From contig OZ240681.1 in assembly GCA_965199165.1 (NCBI GenBank), positions 1,302,001-1,366,000 on the forward strand: a stretch of DNA of 64,000 nt. Direction: 5' to 3'. Of this stretch, positions 44,111 through 52,159 are shown piece after piece. The notes beneath the pieces are model-generated. The model saw nothing but the letters and a program-made list of their open reading frames with translations, searched no databases and had not been told where the DNA came from. Positions within the stretch are counted from its first letter, which is position 1. Every line of letters begins with the position of its first letter. The translations under genes were made by a program, and so were the position numbers. The stretch is from LMUY01 sp965199165 (GTDB lineage: Bacteria; Pseudomonadota; Alphaproteobacteria; Acetobacterales; Acetobacteraceae).

Positions 44111-44985
44111 GCCCCGGTCTCCAGGGTGTCCAGCAACAGGGCGATGGCAAGCAAGTCGGCGCAGCCACCTGGGCTCAGCCGGCGCACCACAAACGCCTGA
44201 TGCACCGTGGCGGCCTTGTCGCACCAAGAGGGCTGCGTGACGCCGCCATCGCCAAGAAAGTCGCGCGCTGCTTGCTGGGCGAAGCACAAGCCTCCGGCGC
44301 CGCCGCGATGCAGCAGGTTCGTGTCGTCCACCGTCGCGAGCAAGGTGAAGAACGCCTGCACGCGGGCGGCCTGCGGATCATGGGGGACCGTTTGGCGGGC
44401 GAGCCGCAAGGCTGGCAAGGCCACCTCCAGCACATCAGGGAAACCTGCGGCAGCCTGGGCCCGTGCGCCGCCAGCGCCGAAGCGCCGCAATGCCTCCGTA
44501 CCATGGCTGCGCAGCGGGATCGGCCCGCACAGGATCGCGCGTCCCCAACTCTGGCGGACCGTTTCCCCGAGAAATGCTGCGCGCCATTGCGGCCGCTGGC
44601 CGGACCGGGCCATTCCCGCCGCAGCCCCTGCCGCAGCACAGACCAGGCCGAGCCCGAAGATCGCGCCGCGATGCGTGTTGATCCCACCCGTGGCGGCCAC
44701 CATCGCCTGCTCCGCCGCGACGCCGATGCTGCGCAGGTCCGGCATGGCGGCGCCGGCGGCGCCCGCCTCGGTCAGCCGGGCGAAGAACGGTTCGATGGCA
44801 GCGGCACTCGTCTCGAAGGTGGCCGCGTCCATGTCTGAATGGCTGCCCTGATCGACATGGCTGACCAGCCCCGGCTTCGGCCAGGTGTGCAGTTCCGCCA
44901 GCAAACTCGCGCGGGCGCACGCCGCGACATGGGCGGGAACCCAGGCCGGCAACGGGCAGGCGGCAAGCTGCCGGGCTGCCTTCAC
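44107..44985 (-). CDS. mdcB: Triphosphoribosyl-dephospho-CoA synthase
   Basis: A 292-residue CitG/MdcB-family enzyme that makes the prosthetic-group precursor of MdcC from ATP and dephospho-CoA. Family marks: KPGLVSHVDQGSHSDMDAAT near the N-terminus and GGINTHRGAIFGLGLVCAA with the HRG motif, plus VDDTNLLHRGG. The GTG at 44985 was taken as start because it begins the homology. It overlaps mdcH by four bases. Confidence 0.93.
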   Translation of the reverse strand: MKAARQLAACPLPAWVPAHVAACARASLLAELHTWPKPGLVSHVDQGSHSDMDAATFETSAAAIEPFFARLTEAGAAGAAMPDLRSIGVAAEQAMVAATGGINTHRGAIFGLGLVCAAAGAAAGMARSGQRPQWRAAFLGETVRQSWGRAILCGPIPLRSHGTEALRRFGAGGARAQAAAGFPDVLEVALPALRLARQTVPHDPQAARVQAFFTLLATVDDTNLLHRGGAGGLCFAQQAARDFLGDGGVTQPSWCDKAATVHQAFVVRRLSPGGCADLLAIALLLDTLETGA

Positions 44986-44995
44986 GACGCTGCCT

Positions 44996-45655
44996 TCATT
45001 GGGCGGGCGCCATGGCGAACAACCCGGCGACGTGACACGCCGTGACGCCGTGCATCGTCTTGACCAGGACCTCGTCGCAGCCGCGTTCGGCCGCCAGCGC
45101 CATCTCGCGCCAGTTCACGCCGCCGCCGGGTAGCTCCAATTCGCCATCCAGACGCACCGGGCCTTGCGCATCGAGCCGTTGCAGACCTGCCAGCAACGTG
45201 GCGGCAGTGGCATGATCGGACACGGTCCAGAGCAGGTCGACATCGGACCGCTCCGTCAGGTAGGGCAACCCGGTGACGTGCTGCCAAAGCAGCGCGCCAA
45301 AGACCCGCGGCGCCACACCGACCTGCCCGCCGAGAGCGACCAGGGCGGCGATCATCGTCTGCCACTCTGGCGGCGCTGCCCGCGCGGCATCGCACAGCAG
45401 CACTGGGGGGTAGGCTGTGACGCCTCGTTTGGACCGCAAGCTGAAGCCCACCCGGTGCTTGCCGTGGCAGGGAGGCAGCGGCAGTGCGGCAGGTATCACA
45501 GACGCGGCGTCGCCCTCTGTCCGGCGTCGGACGATGATCGGCCACTGCTCTTCCGCCCAGCCAGCGACCAGCGGGAGGGCAGTCAGGTGCTGGTGTTCCT
45601 CCAGCATCGCCTGCCAGGCCTGTGGGTCGACCAGGAGGAGGTCATGCCGCTGCAT
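44996..45655 (-). CDS. mdcG: Malonate decarboxylase holo-[ACP] synthase (phosphoribosyl-dephospho-CoA transferase)
   Basis: A 219-residue MdcG-type nucleotidyltransferase that attaches the prosthetic group to MdcC. It contains LPYLTERSDVDLLW (the nucleotidyltransferase-like S-D-x-D metal motif) and GGGVNWREMALA. The ATG at 45655 overlaps the end of mdcE. mdcB and mdcG adjacent give the complete cofactor-assembly module. Confidence 0.92.
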   Translation of the reverse strand: MQRHDLLLVDPQAWQAMLEEHQHLTALPLVAGWAEEQWPIIVRRRTEGDAASVIPAALPLPPCHGKHRVGFSLRSKRGVTAYPPVLLCDAARAAPPEWQTMIAALVALGGQVGVAPRVFGALLWQHVTGLPYLTERSDVDLLWTVSDHATAATLLAGLQRLDAQGPVRLDGELELPGGGVNWREMALAAERGCDEVLVKTMHGVTACHVAGLFAMAPAQ

Positions 45656-46385
45656 GGAGAACGACCTGCTCCGTCGCGGCCGCGATGACACGCCTGGCCA
45701 CGTCAGCCGCCACCGGCCGGCCGCGGCGCTCGGCGCCAAGCACGTCGCGCACATCGTTCGGCGACGCTGCGGCCAGGGCTTGCTCCAACTGCCCGTCCAG
45801 CGGCTTGGCCGGATCCCACACGGCGGCGACCGCCCCCACGAACACCATATGGTCCAGACCCGGCGCGAAGACCGGCGTCGTCTTGGCCAACTCCTGCAGC
45901 CTGCTCTCCGGAAGCTTTGTGACGCGCGCGATGGACGGCATGTCCATCACCGCAGGCTCGGCGCCGGGCAGGGCAACCAGTATGTCCGTCGCCAGCGCCG
46001 TCGCGAGGAAGGCGCCGGCGGCCGCCTTGCCGTATTCCAGGCCGATGGTGCGATGGCCGAGCTGGCTGGCGAGCAGCAGACATTTCGCGAGATGGCCAAG
46101 GTATTCGTTCAATCCGCGCATCTCGTCGCGCCGGGCCATGAGCTGGCCTTGTGTGTCCACCAGCACCAGGATCGGCACGCCGCCGCCCTTGGCCGCGACC
46201 TGCAAAACCTGCTCCGCCAGCGGGACCACGCCGGCGGTGCCGAGCGCCACGCCATGGGCCACGCCTATGACGGCAATAGGCTCGCCCGTCTTGCGCGTGG
46301 CGTCACCGGTGATCCAGCCGTCGGCGCTGACCTGCACGCGATGGCCGCCTGGAAACAAGCCAGCTAAAACTTCATCGAGCGTCAT
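45642..46385 (-). CDS. mdcE: Malonate decarboxylase subunit gamma (malonyl-S-ACP decarboxylase, co-decarboxylase)
   Basis: A 247-residue crotonase-like/carboxyltransferase-type subunit. VPILVLVDTQGQLMARRDE with RGLNEYLGHLAKCL is the conserved core, and LEYGKAAAGAFLATALA forms an oxyanion hole. It forms a heterodimer with MdcD that decarboxylates malonyl-S-carrier. The ATG at 46385 lies just inside the end of mdcD. Confidence 0.92.
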   Translation of the reverse strand: MTLDEVLAGLFPGGHRVQVSADGWITGDATRKTGEPIAVIGVAHGVALGTAGVVPLAEQVLQVAAKGGGVPILVLVDTQGQLMARRDEMRGLNEYLGHLAKCLLLASQLGHRTIGLEYGKAAAGAFLATALATDILVALPGAEPAVMDMPSIARVTKLPESRLQELAKTTPVFAPGLDHMVFVGAVAAVWDPAKPLDGQLEQALAAASPNDVRDVLGAERRGRPVAADVARRVIAAATEQVVLHAAA

Positions 46386-47298
46386 GATGCCTGTCCTTGA
46401 TGCTGTCGGCGAGTTGAGTGAAAGGCCCGATGTCCAGGTCGGGGATGGTGTGGGGATGCGGGATCCCCATGACGGTCCACATCGCGGCGGCGTCGTCGCA
46501 CTCGCCAAGAGTGAGCTGGCGGTGCGCCAGGCGTGTTTGCTCGTCCTGCAGAGTGGCGAGATCGAGCGGCACGGAGTTGGCCATCTGCGCTCGGGCGGCG
46601 GCGCGGAAACCGTCCATCGTGTCGTCGGTGAACGCGTCGGCCATCCCGAGCAGACGCCGGTTCTTGCCGCCGCAGACGCTCCACACCAGCGCCTTGTCCC
46701 GGGAGTCGTATTCTTCCACGCCCTTGTTGGTTTCGATCACCTCCGGCCCGGTCACGCCAATGCGGCCCTGTTCGGACACCACGACGCGGGAGCAGGTGCC
46801 CGTCGTCAGCCCGGCGCCGCCGAAGGCGCCGGCCTTGCCGCCCACCAGCGCGATGACGGCGACGCCGGCGCAGCGTGCCTGGACGATGGCGCGCATCAGT
46901 TCCGCGACCGCGAGCTCGCCGGCATTGGCCTCCTGCAGCCGCACGCCGCCGCTGTCCAGCAGGAGCAGGATGGTCTGCGGCAAGCGCTTATGATCCCGCG
47001 CGGCCCGCACGAGCCCGACAAGCTTCGCACCGCTGACCTCGCCGAACGTGCCGCCCATGAACTGGCCCTCTTGCGCCGCGACGAGAACCTCGACGCCGTC
47101 CAGCGCGCCCCGGCCGATCACCACGCCATCGTCGAAGGCGCGCGGCAGATCCAAGATCGGGAGATGCGGGCTTTCGACCCGCTGTTCCGGGCCCAGGAAC
47201 TCGTGGAAACTGCCGGGGTCCAGCAGTCCCGCCAGCCGCTGCCGCGCCGTCGCCTGCAGCCAACTGCTGGTCTCGTGGGATGCTACGTCCTGCATCAT
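46372..47298 (-). CDS. mdcD: Malonate decarboxylase subunit beta (malonyl-S-ACP decarboxylase)
   Basis: A 308-residue carboxyltransferase-fold subunit: GQFMGGTFGEVSGAKLVGL, then LLLDSGGVRLQEANAGELA and GGAGLTTGTCSRVVVSEQGR, all typical of MdcD. Translation starts in an ATGA overlap with mdcC. It is catalytic together with MdcE, releasing CO2 and regenerating acetyl-S-carrier. Confidence 0.93.
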   Translation of the reverse strand: MMQDVASHETSSWLQATARQRLAGLLDPGSFHEFLGPEQRVESPHLPILDLPRAFDDGVVIGRGALDGVEVLVAAQEGQFMGGTFGEVSGAKLVGLVRAARDHKRLPQTILLLLDSGGVRLQEANAGELAVAELMRAIVQARCAGVAVIALVGGKAGAFGGAGLTTGTCSRVVVSEQGRIGVTGPEVIETNKGVEEYDSRDKALVWSVCGGKNRRLLGMADAFTDDTMDGFRAAARAQMANSVPLDLATLQDEQTRLAHRQLTLGECDDAAAMWTVMGIPHPHTIPDLDIGPFTQLADSIKDRHHDAR

Positions 47299-47606
47299 GC
47301 CTGCTCCATCAAAGCACAGCCCTGCATCAGCCGCAGGTAAGCCGTGTCCGGCCGGGCCCCGCCATCGTTGATCGAGATGCGCAAGCCGCCGGGTGACGAC
47401 CGCGCGATGAACTCCGTGACGACCGCTTGCCACGTGGCGTCGTAGCCCTTCACCGGGGTCGCGATCTGCACCTCGCAGGCCGCACCCGGCAGCACGCGTT
47501 CCAGTAGCACTTCCAGGTTGCCCGAGGCGACGACGCCGATGATGGCTTGCGGGCGGGTGCCGGCCAGGCGATGCGTCGCCGTGTGCTTGTAGTCGAGTGT
47601 CAGCAT
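47295..47606 (-). CDS. mdcC: Malonate decarboxylase acyl carrier protein (subunit delta)
   Basis: A 103-residue carrier. The conserved ASGNLEVLLE segment holds the serine that receives the phosphoribosyl-dephospho-CoA group, and ISINDGGARPDTAYLRLMQG is the family C-terminus. The frame is open much further upstream in antisense noise; ATG 47606, 12 bp after mdcA, begins the homology (MLTLDYKHTATHR). Confidence 0.92.
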   Translation of the reverse strand: MLTLDYKHTATHRLAGTRPQAIIGVVASGNLEVLLERVLPGAACEVQIATPVKGYDATWQAVVTEFIARSSPGGLRISINDGGARPDTAYLRLMQGCALMEQA

Positions 47607-47617
47607 AGCGGCTGCTC

Positions 47618-49276
47618 CTACCAGTTGCGGAATTTGCTCGGGGGCTCGTAGAGATCGCCGGACCAGTGCATCAGGTCCTTGATGGACCGTGCGGCCAGCA
47701 TGCTGCGATGCGCATCGAGCGGGTTGATGCCGAGGTCCTCCGGCCGCTGGATGATCTTGCGGGCGCGCAGGTCGGCCACCATCGCCGGGTCGCGCGCACG
47801 CCCCACGTCGGTGAACCCGGCGATGCCGCGGATGGCCTGCTCGCGTTCCATGGCGCTGCGGCACAGCAGCAGGTTGGCGATGCCTTCCTCGCTGACGATG
47901 TGCGTCACGTCGTCGCCGTAGATCATCACGGGGGCCAGCGGCAGCTTGTATTTCTCCGCCAGTGCGATGCATTCCAGCGTTTCGACGAAGACCGGGACCA
48001 TCTTCTCGCTGAACGTCTCGACCAATTGCACCACCAGTTTGCGGCCGCGCGCCAGGGGCGAGTTGCCACCACTCGCCTCGCGGCCCGCCTTCAGCCAGGG
48101 TTCGCTGGCGTGCCGGCGGCCGTGCGGATCGCTGCCCATGTTGGGGGCGCCGCCGAAGCCTGCGATGCGCCCGGCCGTCACCGTGGACGAGTTGCCTTGC
48201 AGGTCGATCTGCAGGGTGGACCCGATGAAAAGGTCGACCGCGTAGAGCCCGGCCACCTGGCAATACATCCGGTTGGAGCTCATCGAGCCGTCGCGGCCGG
48301 TGAAGTAGATGTCCGGACGGGCCGCCATGTAGTTGTCCATGCCCACTTCTGAGCCGAAGCTGTGGATTTGCTGGACCCATCCCGACTCGATGGCGGGGAT
48401 CAGCGTGGGATGGGGATTGAGCGCCCAATGCGTCGCGATCTTGCCCCTCAGCCCGAGCCCCTCGGCGAATGTCGGCAGCAGCAACTCGATGGCTGCCGTG
48501 TTGTAGCCGATGCCGTGGTTGATCCGCTTGATGCCGTATTCCGCATAAATTCCCTTGATCGCCATCATCGCCGCAAGGATTTGGATCTCGGTGATCTGCG
48601 CCGGATCCCGGGTGAACAACGGTTCGACGAAGAAGGGTTTCTGCGTGTGCACGATGAAGTCGACCTGGTCGCCGGGCACATCCACCCGCGGCAAGCGGTC
48701 CAGGATTTCATTCACCTGGGCGATGACGATGCCGTTCTTGTATGCCGTCGCTTCGACCACGGCGGGCGAGTCTTCTGTATTCGGACCCATATAGAGGTTG
48801 CCGTACCGGTCGGCGGCCCGCGCCACGGTCAAGGCGACGTGCGGCGTGAGGTCGATGAAGTAGCGGCCGAACAGCTCGATATAGGTGTGGATCGCACCCA
48901 ACTCGATCTTGCCGGCGTCCAAGGCTCGCGAGATGGCGCCGCCCTGCGGTCCGGAATACGAGAAGTCGAGCTTGCGCGCGATACCCTTCTCGAACAGGTC
49001 GATATGCTCCGGCAGCACGATGCCCGATTGGACGATGTGCAGGTCATGCAGGATCTTCGGATTTGCGGCGGCCAGGCTGGCGGCGAGAAAGTCGGCTTGC
49101 TTCTGGTTATCCCCTTCGAGACAGACGCGGTCGCCGGGCCTGATCACCGCTTCCAGCAGAGCCGTCGTCTGCGCCTCGGTCACCATCTTGCCATCGGCGA
49201 AGGGCCGCGCGGCCTTCATGCGTTCGTCGCGGGTCCGACGTTCGCTTAGCCAGTCGGTCTTGTGCAAGACGTCCAT
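47618..49276 (-). CDS. mdcA: Malonate decarboxylase subunit alpha (acetyl-S-ACP:malonate ACP transferase)
   Basis: A 552-residue CoA-transferase-fold subunit that swaps acetyl for malonyl on the MdcC carrier. GDRVCLEGDNQKQADFLA starts the fold. INHGIGYNTAAIELLLPTFA, SFGSEVGMDNYM and FTGRDGSMSSNRMYCQVAG are MdcA hallmarks. Full length. It is the first enzyme gene of the operon, 18 bp after the AEC carrier gene. Confidence 0.96.
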   Translation of the reverse strand: MDVLHKTDWLSERRTRDERMKAARPFADGKMVTEAQTTALLEAVIRPGDRVCLEGDNQKQADFLAASLAAANPKILHDLHIVQSGIVLPEHIDLFEKGIARKLDFSYSGPQGGAISRALDAGKIELGAIHTYIELFGRYFIDLTPHVALTVARAADRYGNLYMGPNTEDSPAVVEATAYKNGIVIAQVNEILDRLPRVDVPGDQVDFIVHTQKPFFVEPLFTRDPAQITEIQILAAMMAIKGIYAEYGIKRINHGIGYNTAAIELLLPTFAEGLGLRGKIATHWALNPHPTLIPAIESGWVQQIHSFGSEVGMDNYMAARPDIYFTGRDGSMSSNRMYCQVAGLYAVDLFIGSTLQIDLQGNSSTVTAGRIAGFGGAPNMGSDPHGRRHASEPWLKAGREASGGNSPLARGRKLVVQLVETFSEKMVPVFVETLECIALAEKYKLPLAPVMIYGDDVTHIVSEEGIANLLLCRSAMEREQAIRGIAGFTDVGRARDPAMVADLRARKIIQRPEDLGINPLDAHRSMLAARSIKDLMHWSGDLYEPPSKFRNW

Positions 49277-49294
49277 CGCGTAGGTCCTTTGTTG

Positions 49295-50230
49295 CTAGCT
49301 CATACCCGAAGTGAAGTAGATGGCAGCCGCCAACGTGATGGCGCTGAGAACGGTGCTGGCGATCAACGTCGTACCGACGACTTCCGAGGTGATGCCGAAA
49401 CGCAGGCCGAACAGGATGCCGAAGAAGCCGCACGGCAGTGCGGACAGGACGATCGCTTCGCGCGAGGTCAGGGCCGAGGCGGCAAACAGCCAAGCCAGCC
49501 CGGCGGCGATGAGCGGGTGCGCCACGTTGGCGGCCATGGTCTGGATATCGGCGCTGCGGCCAAGGCGGAACTTCTGTGCGGAGAGGATGAGCCCTGTGAT
49601 GAACAGGGCGGCGCCGCCTGACACCTGCGCCATCAAGGTGAGCGACTTGACCGCCAATGCTGGCAGGCCGACGCCGCTGAAAGCGAACGCCACGGCCAGC
49701 ACGGGTGCGAGGACGATGGGCTTGCGGAACGCGCGCAGCAGCACGGTTGCGAACTGGCGCTCGCCCGGCTTCTGCGCTGAGGCCTCTAGGATCACCAGCG
49801 TCAGGGGTGAGACGACGATCGCGCCGCATGCAATGGACACGGCAACGGCCACGACGTTGGCGCTGCCCAACAAGGCCGCGATCAACGGCAAACCGGCGGC
49901 GGCGTAGTTCGGCAGTGATGTCGTGCAGGCTTGCACCGACGCCTCGCCGGAGGTGGTGTGATACAGGCGGCGCGCCATGAGGTAGACGGCTCCGTACACC
50001 AGCAGCATCGAGAGCGAGAGGATCGCCGCCAAAGGAAGCTGAGCCAACAGCGTCGTGCGCGACGCCTGAGCGATGGTGGCGAAGATCGCCGCCGGGATGG
50101 CGAAATCCATCACCATCGCATTCAGCTCGGCGACGTGGGTGTTGTCCACATCCCGTGTCCATCCGGCCAAGTAGCCCAGAGCCAAGCCGAAAAAGACGGG
50201 AACCAGAGCGTCAAGGATGATGGACAGCAT
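49295..50230 (-). CDS. AEC family transporter, probable malonate carrier
   Basis: A 311-residue, ten-helix AEC permease starting LSIILDALVPVFFGLALGYL. It heads the malonate decarboxylase operon, where MdcF/MadLM-type carriers are normally encoded, so malonate is the likely cargo. It is paralogous in layout to the AEC protein at 23471. Box K lies 54 bp before its ATG, so the whole eight-gene operon is probably read from one promoter. Confidence 0.85.
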   Translation of the reverse strand: MLSIILDALVPVFFGLALGYLAGWTRDVDNTHVAELNAMVMDFAIPAAIFATIAQASRTTLLAQLPLAAILSLSMLLVYGAVYLMARRLYHTTSGEASVQACTTSLPNYAAAGLPLIAALLGSANVVAVAVSIACGAIVVSPLTLVILEASAQKPGERQFATVLLRAFRKPIVLAPVLAVAFAFSGVGLPALAVKSLTLMAQVSGGAALFITGLILSAQKFRLGRSADIQTMAANVAHPLIAAGLAWLFAASALTSREAIVLSALPCGFFGILFGLRFGITSEVVGTTLIASTVLSAITLAAAIYFTSGMS

Positions 50231-50284
50231 GCACGGCCTCCCGGTCGAGAATCGAGTTCGTGCACGGTGATGATCGATGTCGCT

Positions 50285-50302
50285 AGGGTCGGAAATTACT
50301 CA
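50285..50302 (-). promoter_or_regulatory. Box K: putative FixJ-type activator site upstream of the malonate operon
   Basis: On the minus strand TGAGTAATTTCCGACCCT differs from the consensus at a single position (G7A). It is 54 bp before the AEC start and back to back with box L. Confidence 0.58.
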
Positions 50303-50353
50303 CGATCGCTGAAGTCCTGGCCGTGCCGGCTTCTTCGGATGCTGGACCTGTTC

Positions 50354-50371
50354 TGGGTAGTTTCCGGCGCT
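50354..50371 (+). promoter_or_regulatory. Box L: putative FixJ-type activator site upstream of the fasciclin gene
   Basis: TGGGTAGTTTCCGGCGCT differs from the consensus at two positions. It lies 71 bp before the GTG at 50443, divergent from box K, whose nearest base is 51 bp away. Confidence 0.5.
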
Positions 50372-50442
50372 TCTCCGGGCCAGGGAGATGCACGAGGGTG
50401 CCTCGCGAGCTGAACACGAACGAACAGCTCCGGAGCACGAAC

Positions 50443-51084
50443 GTGAACACATTACAGTCGACGCCAAGCACCATCCGGCACTCCCTCACGAGGTTTGCTC
50501 TCCTCGGTGCCAGTGCCCTGACACTGCTTGGGTGTGCCGCGCCGGCCCAACTCACGGCATCCGTGGCGGCGAACCCACCGCTGGCCCTCCCCGTGCGAAC
50601 GATCGGTGCGACCCTGCGGGCCAATCCACGGTTTAGCGACTACGTGGACGTGCTCGATTTCGCTGGTCTAGGCAGGGCCTTGAATGATGCGCAGGGTGTG
50701 ACCGTATTCGCACCGACCAATGCCGCGTTCGAGCGTTCTGATCCGTCTTGGCGCGTGCACGCAGTTCCTGGAACGGGCGCATCAAGCAACAGCGGTACCG
50801 ACGTCCAGAAACGACAGGCCGTGCTTGAGCAGTCGGGGTTGCAAGGGGTGCATCCTGTCGCGGACTTTGCCGGCAAGCTGCAGGATGTCCGTGCGATAAA
50901 TGGCCGCATCTTCCACATTGATGGCCGAGTTCCCGGCGCCATTACGATCACGACGGGCGACATAGCAACAACGATGGGCGCTACGAAGCCTGTGCTCCGG
51001 ATCGCAAATGTGCAGCTCCCGCCCATAAGTGCCAAGGGCGGCCTCATATATCCCGTCGATACGATCCTCGTCAGCGCATTTTAA
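50443..51084 (+). CDS. Fasciclin-domain lipoprotein
   Basis: 213 residues from GTG 50443, with GGAG upstream. A hydrophobic leader ends in the lipobox LTLLGC (Cys about 34), so the mature protein is lipid-anchored in the periplasm. The rest is one FAS1 domain: FSDYVDVLDFAGLGRAL, then GVTVFAPTNAAFERS and INGRIFHIDG. Bacterial FAS1 proteins are adhesins or stress-induced envelope proteins. It is divergent from the malonate operon, with its own box L. Confidence 0.85.
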   Translation: MNTLQSTPSTIRHSLTRFALLGASALTLLGCAAPAQLTASVAANPPLALPVRTIGATLRANPRFSDYVDVLDFAGLGRALNDAQGVTVFAPTNAAFERSDPSWRVHAVPGTGASSNSGTDVQKRQAVLEQSGLQGVHPVADFAGKLQDVRAINGRIFHIDGRVPGAITITTGDIATTMGATKPVLRIANVQLPPISAKGGLIYPVDTILVSAF

Positions 51085-51186
51085 GTAAAGAGCTTATCAA
51101 GTTGCTGTCTCTGTGTGCAGCATCGAAATGTACCCAAGCAATTGTGAGCGATCAAGCCCGTTACGTCCTGCTAGAGCAGATTCCAT

Positions 51187-51372
51187 TCAGTCTGGCTCAT
51201 ACTTAGCGGCGGTGAAGTAGTTTGCGCACTCGCTGGCGGTGAACTGCGGCAGGGTGTCGCGGATGGTGTCCCAGAGTTCGTCCGTTGTCCGTGTGGCGGC
51301 CTTTCGCAGCAGCGCTTTGAGCTTGGCGAAGGCGTTCTCGATCGGGTTGAAGTCGGGCGAGTTTGCCGCCAC
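51187..51372 (-). pseudogene. IS630-family transposase, C-terminal remnant
   Basis: NSPDFNPIENAFAKLKALLR is the NP-x-E catalytic-glutamate block of IS630-type DDE transposases, followed by RTTDELWDTI and the normal end FTAAKYEPD. Everything before the Asn-Ser is missing, cut where an IS5-like fragment starts on the other strand. Confidence 0.75.
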
Positions 51373-51377
51373 CGAAA

Positions 51378-51578
51378 TCCTGCGGCTGTCCGCGCAAATG
51401 GGAGATGCGGGCGATTGTCAACGCGATCTTCTACATTCTGCGCGGCGGCGTTGCCTGGAGTCTGTTGCCGAGGGACTTTCCGCCGTCCTCGAAGGATCTT
51501 GAAGCCACCATCGGCTCAGTCGAGGCATTCTTCTATGCCGCTGCCAGCGTGCTCGTGCTACGACGCCTCGCCCGTTGA
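51378..51578 (+). pseudogene. IS5-family transposase, internally deleted
   Basis: The N-terminal part GCPRKWEMRAIVNAIFYIL-RGGVAWSLLPRDFPP is that of IS427/IS5-like transposases. At about 51489 it is joined in frame to the C-terminus DLEATIGSVEAFFYAAASVL-VLRRLAR. The DDE core between them is gone. The result is a short open frame that looks like a gene but lacks catalysis. Confidence 0.7.
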
Positions 51579-51797
51579 ACATTCGATCCCACATGGAATC
51601 TCAGTCGGCTGGCTTGTCTCCCGCTCGGTGCAGACGATCCGGCCTGAAGCACTGAGCCTCTCTGGGATGAGGAGATCGAGACCATTGCCGTTCTTGTAGG
51701 GCCAGACGGCGTCGATCTCGATCCGTTGCGCATTGCGATCCGATCCTTCCTTTGGATTAAGGACGATGAAGGCGGTGTGGGTTGGCTTGTTGCTCAT
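51558..51797 (-). CDS. Conserved small hypothetical protein (mobile-element type)
   Basis: A 79-residue polypeptide from ATG 51797 (AGGAC before it): MSNKPTHTAFIVLNPKEGSD, then IEIDAVWPYKNGNGLDLLIP and GRIVCTE. This compact beta-rich pattern recurs in small proteins encoded on alphaproteobacterial plasmids and integrative elements near conjugation genes. Its function is unknown. The 3' end overlaps the deleted IS5 gene by 21 bp, so the last residues may be altered. Confidence 0.6.
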   Translation of the reverse strand: MSNKPTHTAFIVLNPKEGSDRNAQRIEIDAVWPYKNGNGLDLLIPERLSASGRIVCTERETSQPTEIPCGIECSTGEAS

Positions 51798-52159
51798 GAT
51801 TTTTGTCCTTTTGTTAGGAAGCCGCCGTTGGGTCTCGATGCGTCCCGTGATGGCGCGGGGCCTCGCGGATGGAAGGGCGAGCCGGGGAGGGGATCGCCCG
51901 GCTTGGCAGGGCGCAGCGCGTCCGAAAGCCGGAAATACCGCGTCGAGGGCGCAGCCCTTGCCCTGGAACCGTGGGGTGCGACGTAGGGACAAAGCAACCC
52001 GAGGCCTCTCACAGGAGAACGGAGGGCGGCCGAACAGCCGCTGCCGTCGTCGTCATTCGGGTTAGGGAGAGTTACCCGCTTGCTGGACTTGTCGTGCGGG
52101 TTCGCCGGGACCGCTGGCGTGCCGGTGCCTAGATCGCTGCTCCTATCGCAAGGCGATCG
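51798..52159. other. Gene-poor stretch inside the island, nothing recognised
   Basis: About 360 bp between the small hypothetical gene and the Fic gene. Only GC-rich random-looking open frames are seen on both strands; no repeat, RNA or promoter motif could be defended. Confidence 0.4.

Noticed and set aside
7912..50371. The 18-bp boxes as ends of an insertion sequence or a MITE
   Set aside because: Similarity does not extend beyond about 20 bp on either side, no paired inverted copy encloses a transposase, and orientation and spacing track start codons. One copy (39095) does touch a transposase scrap, so the idea is not fully excluded.
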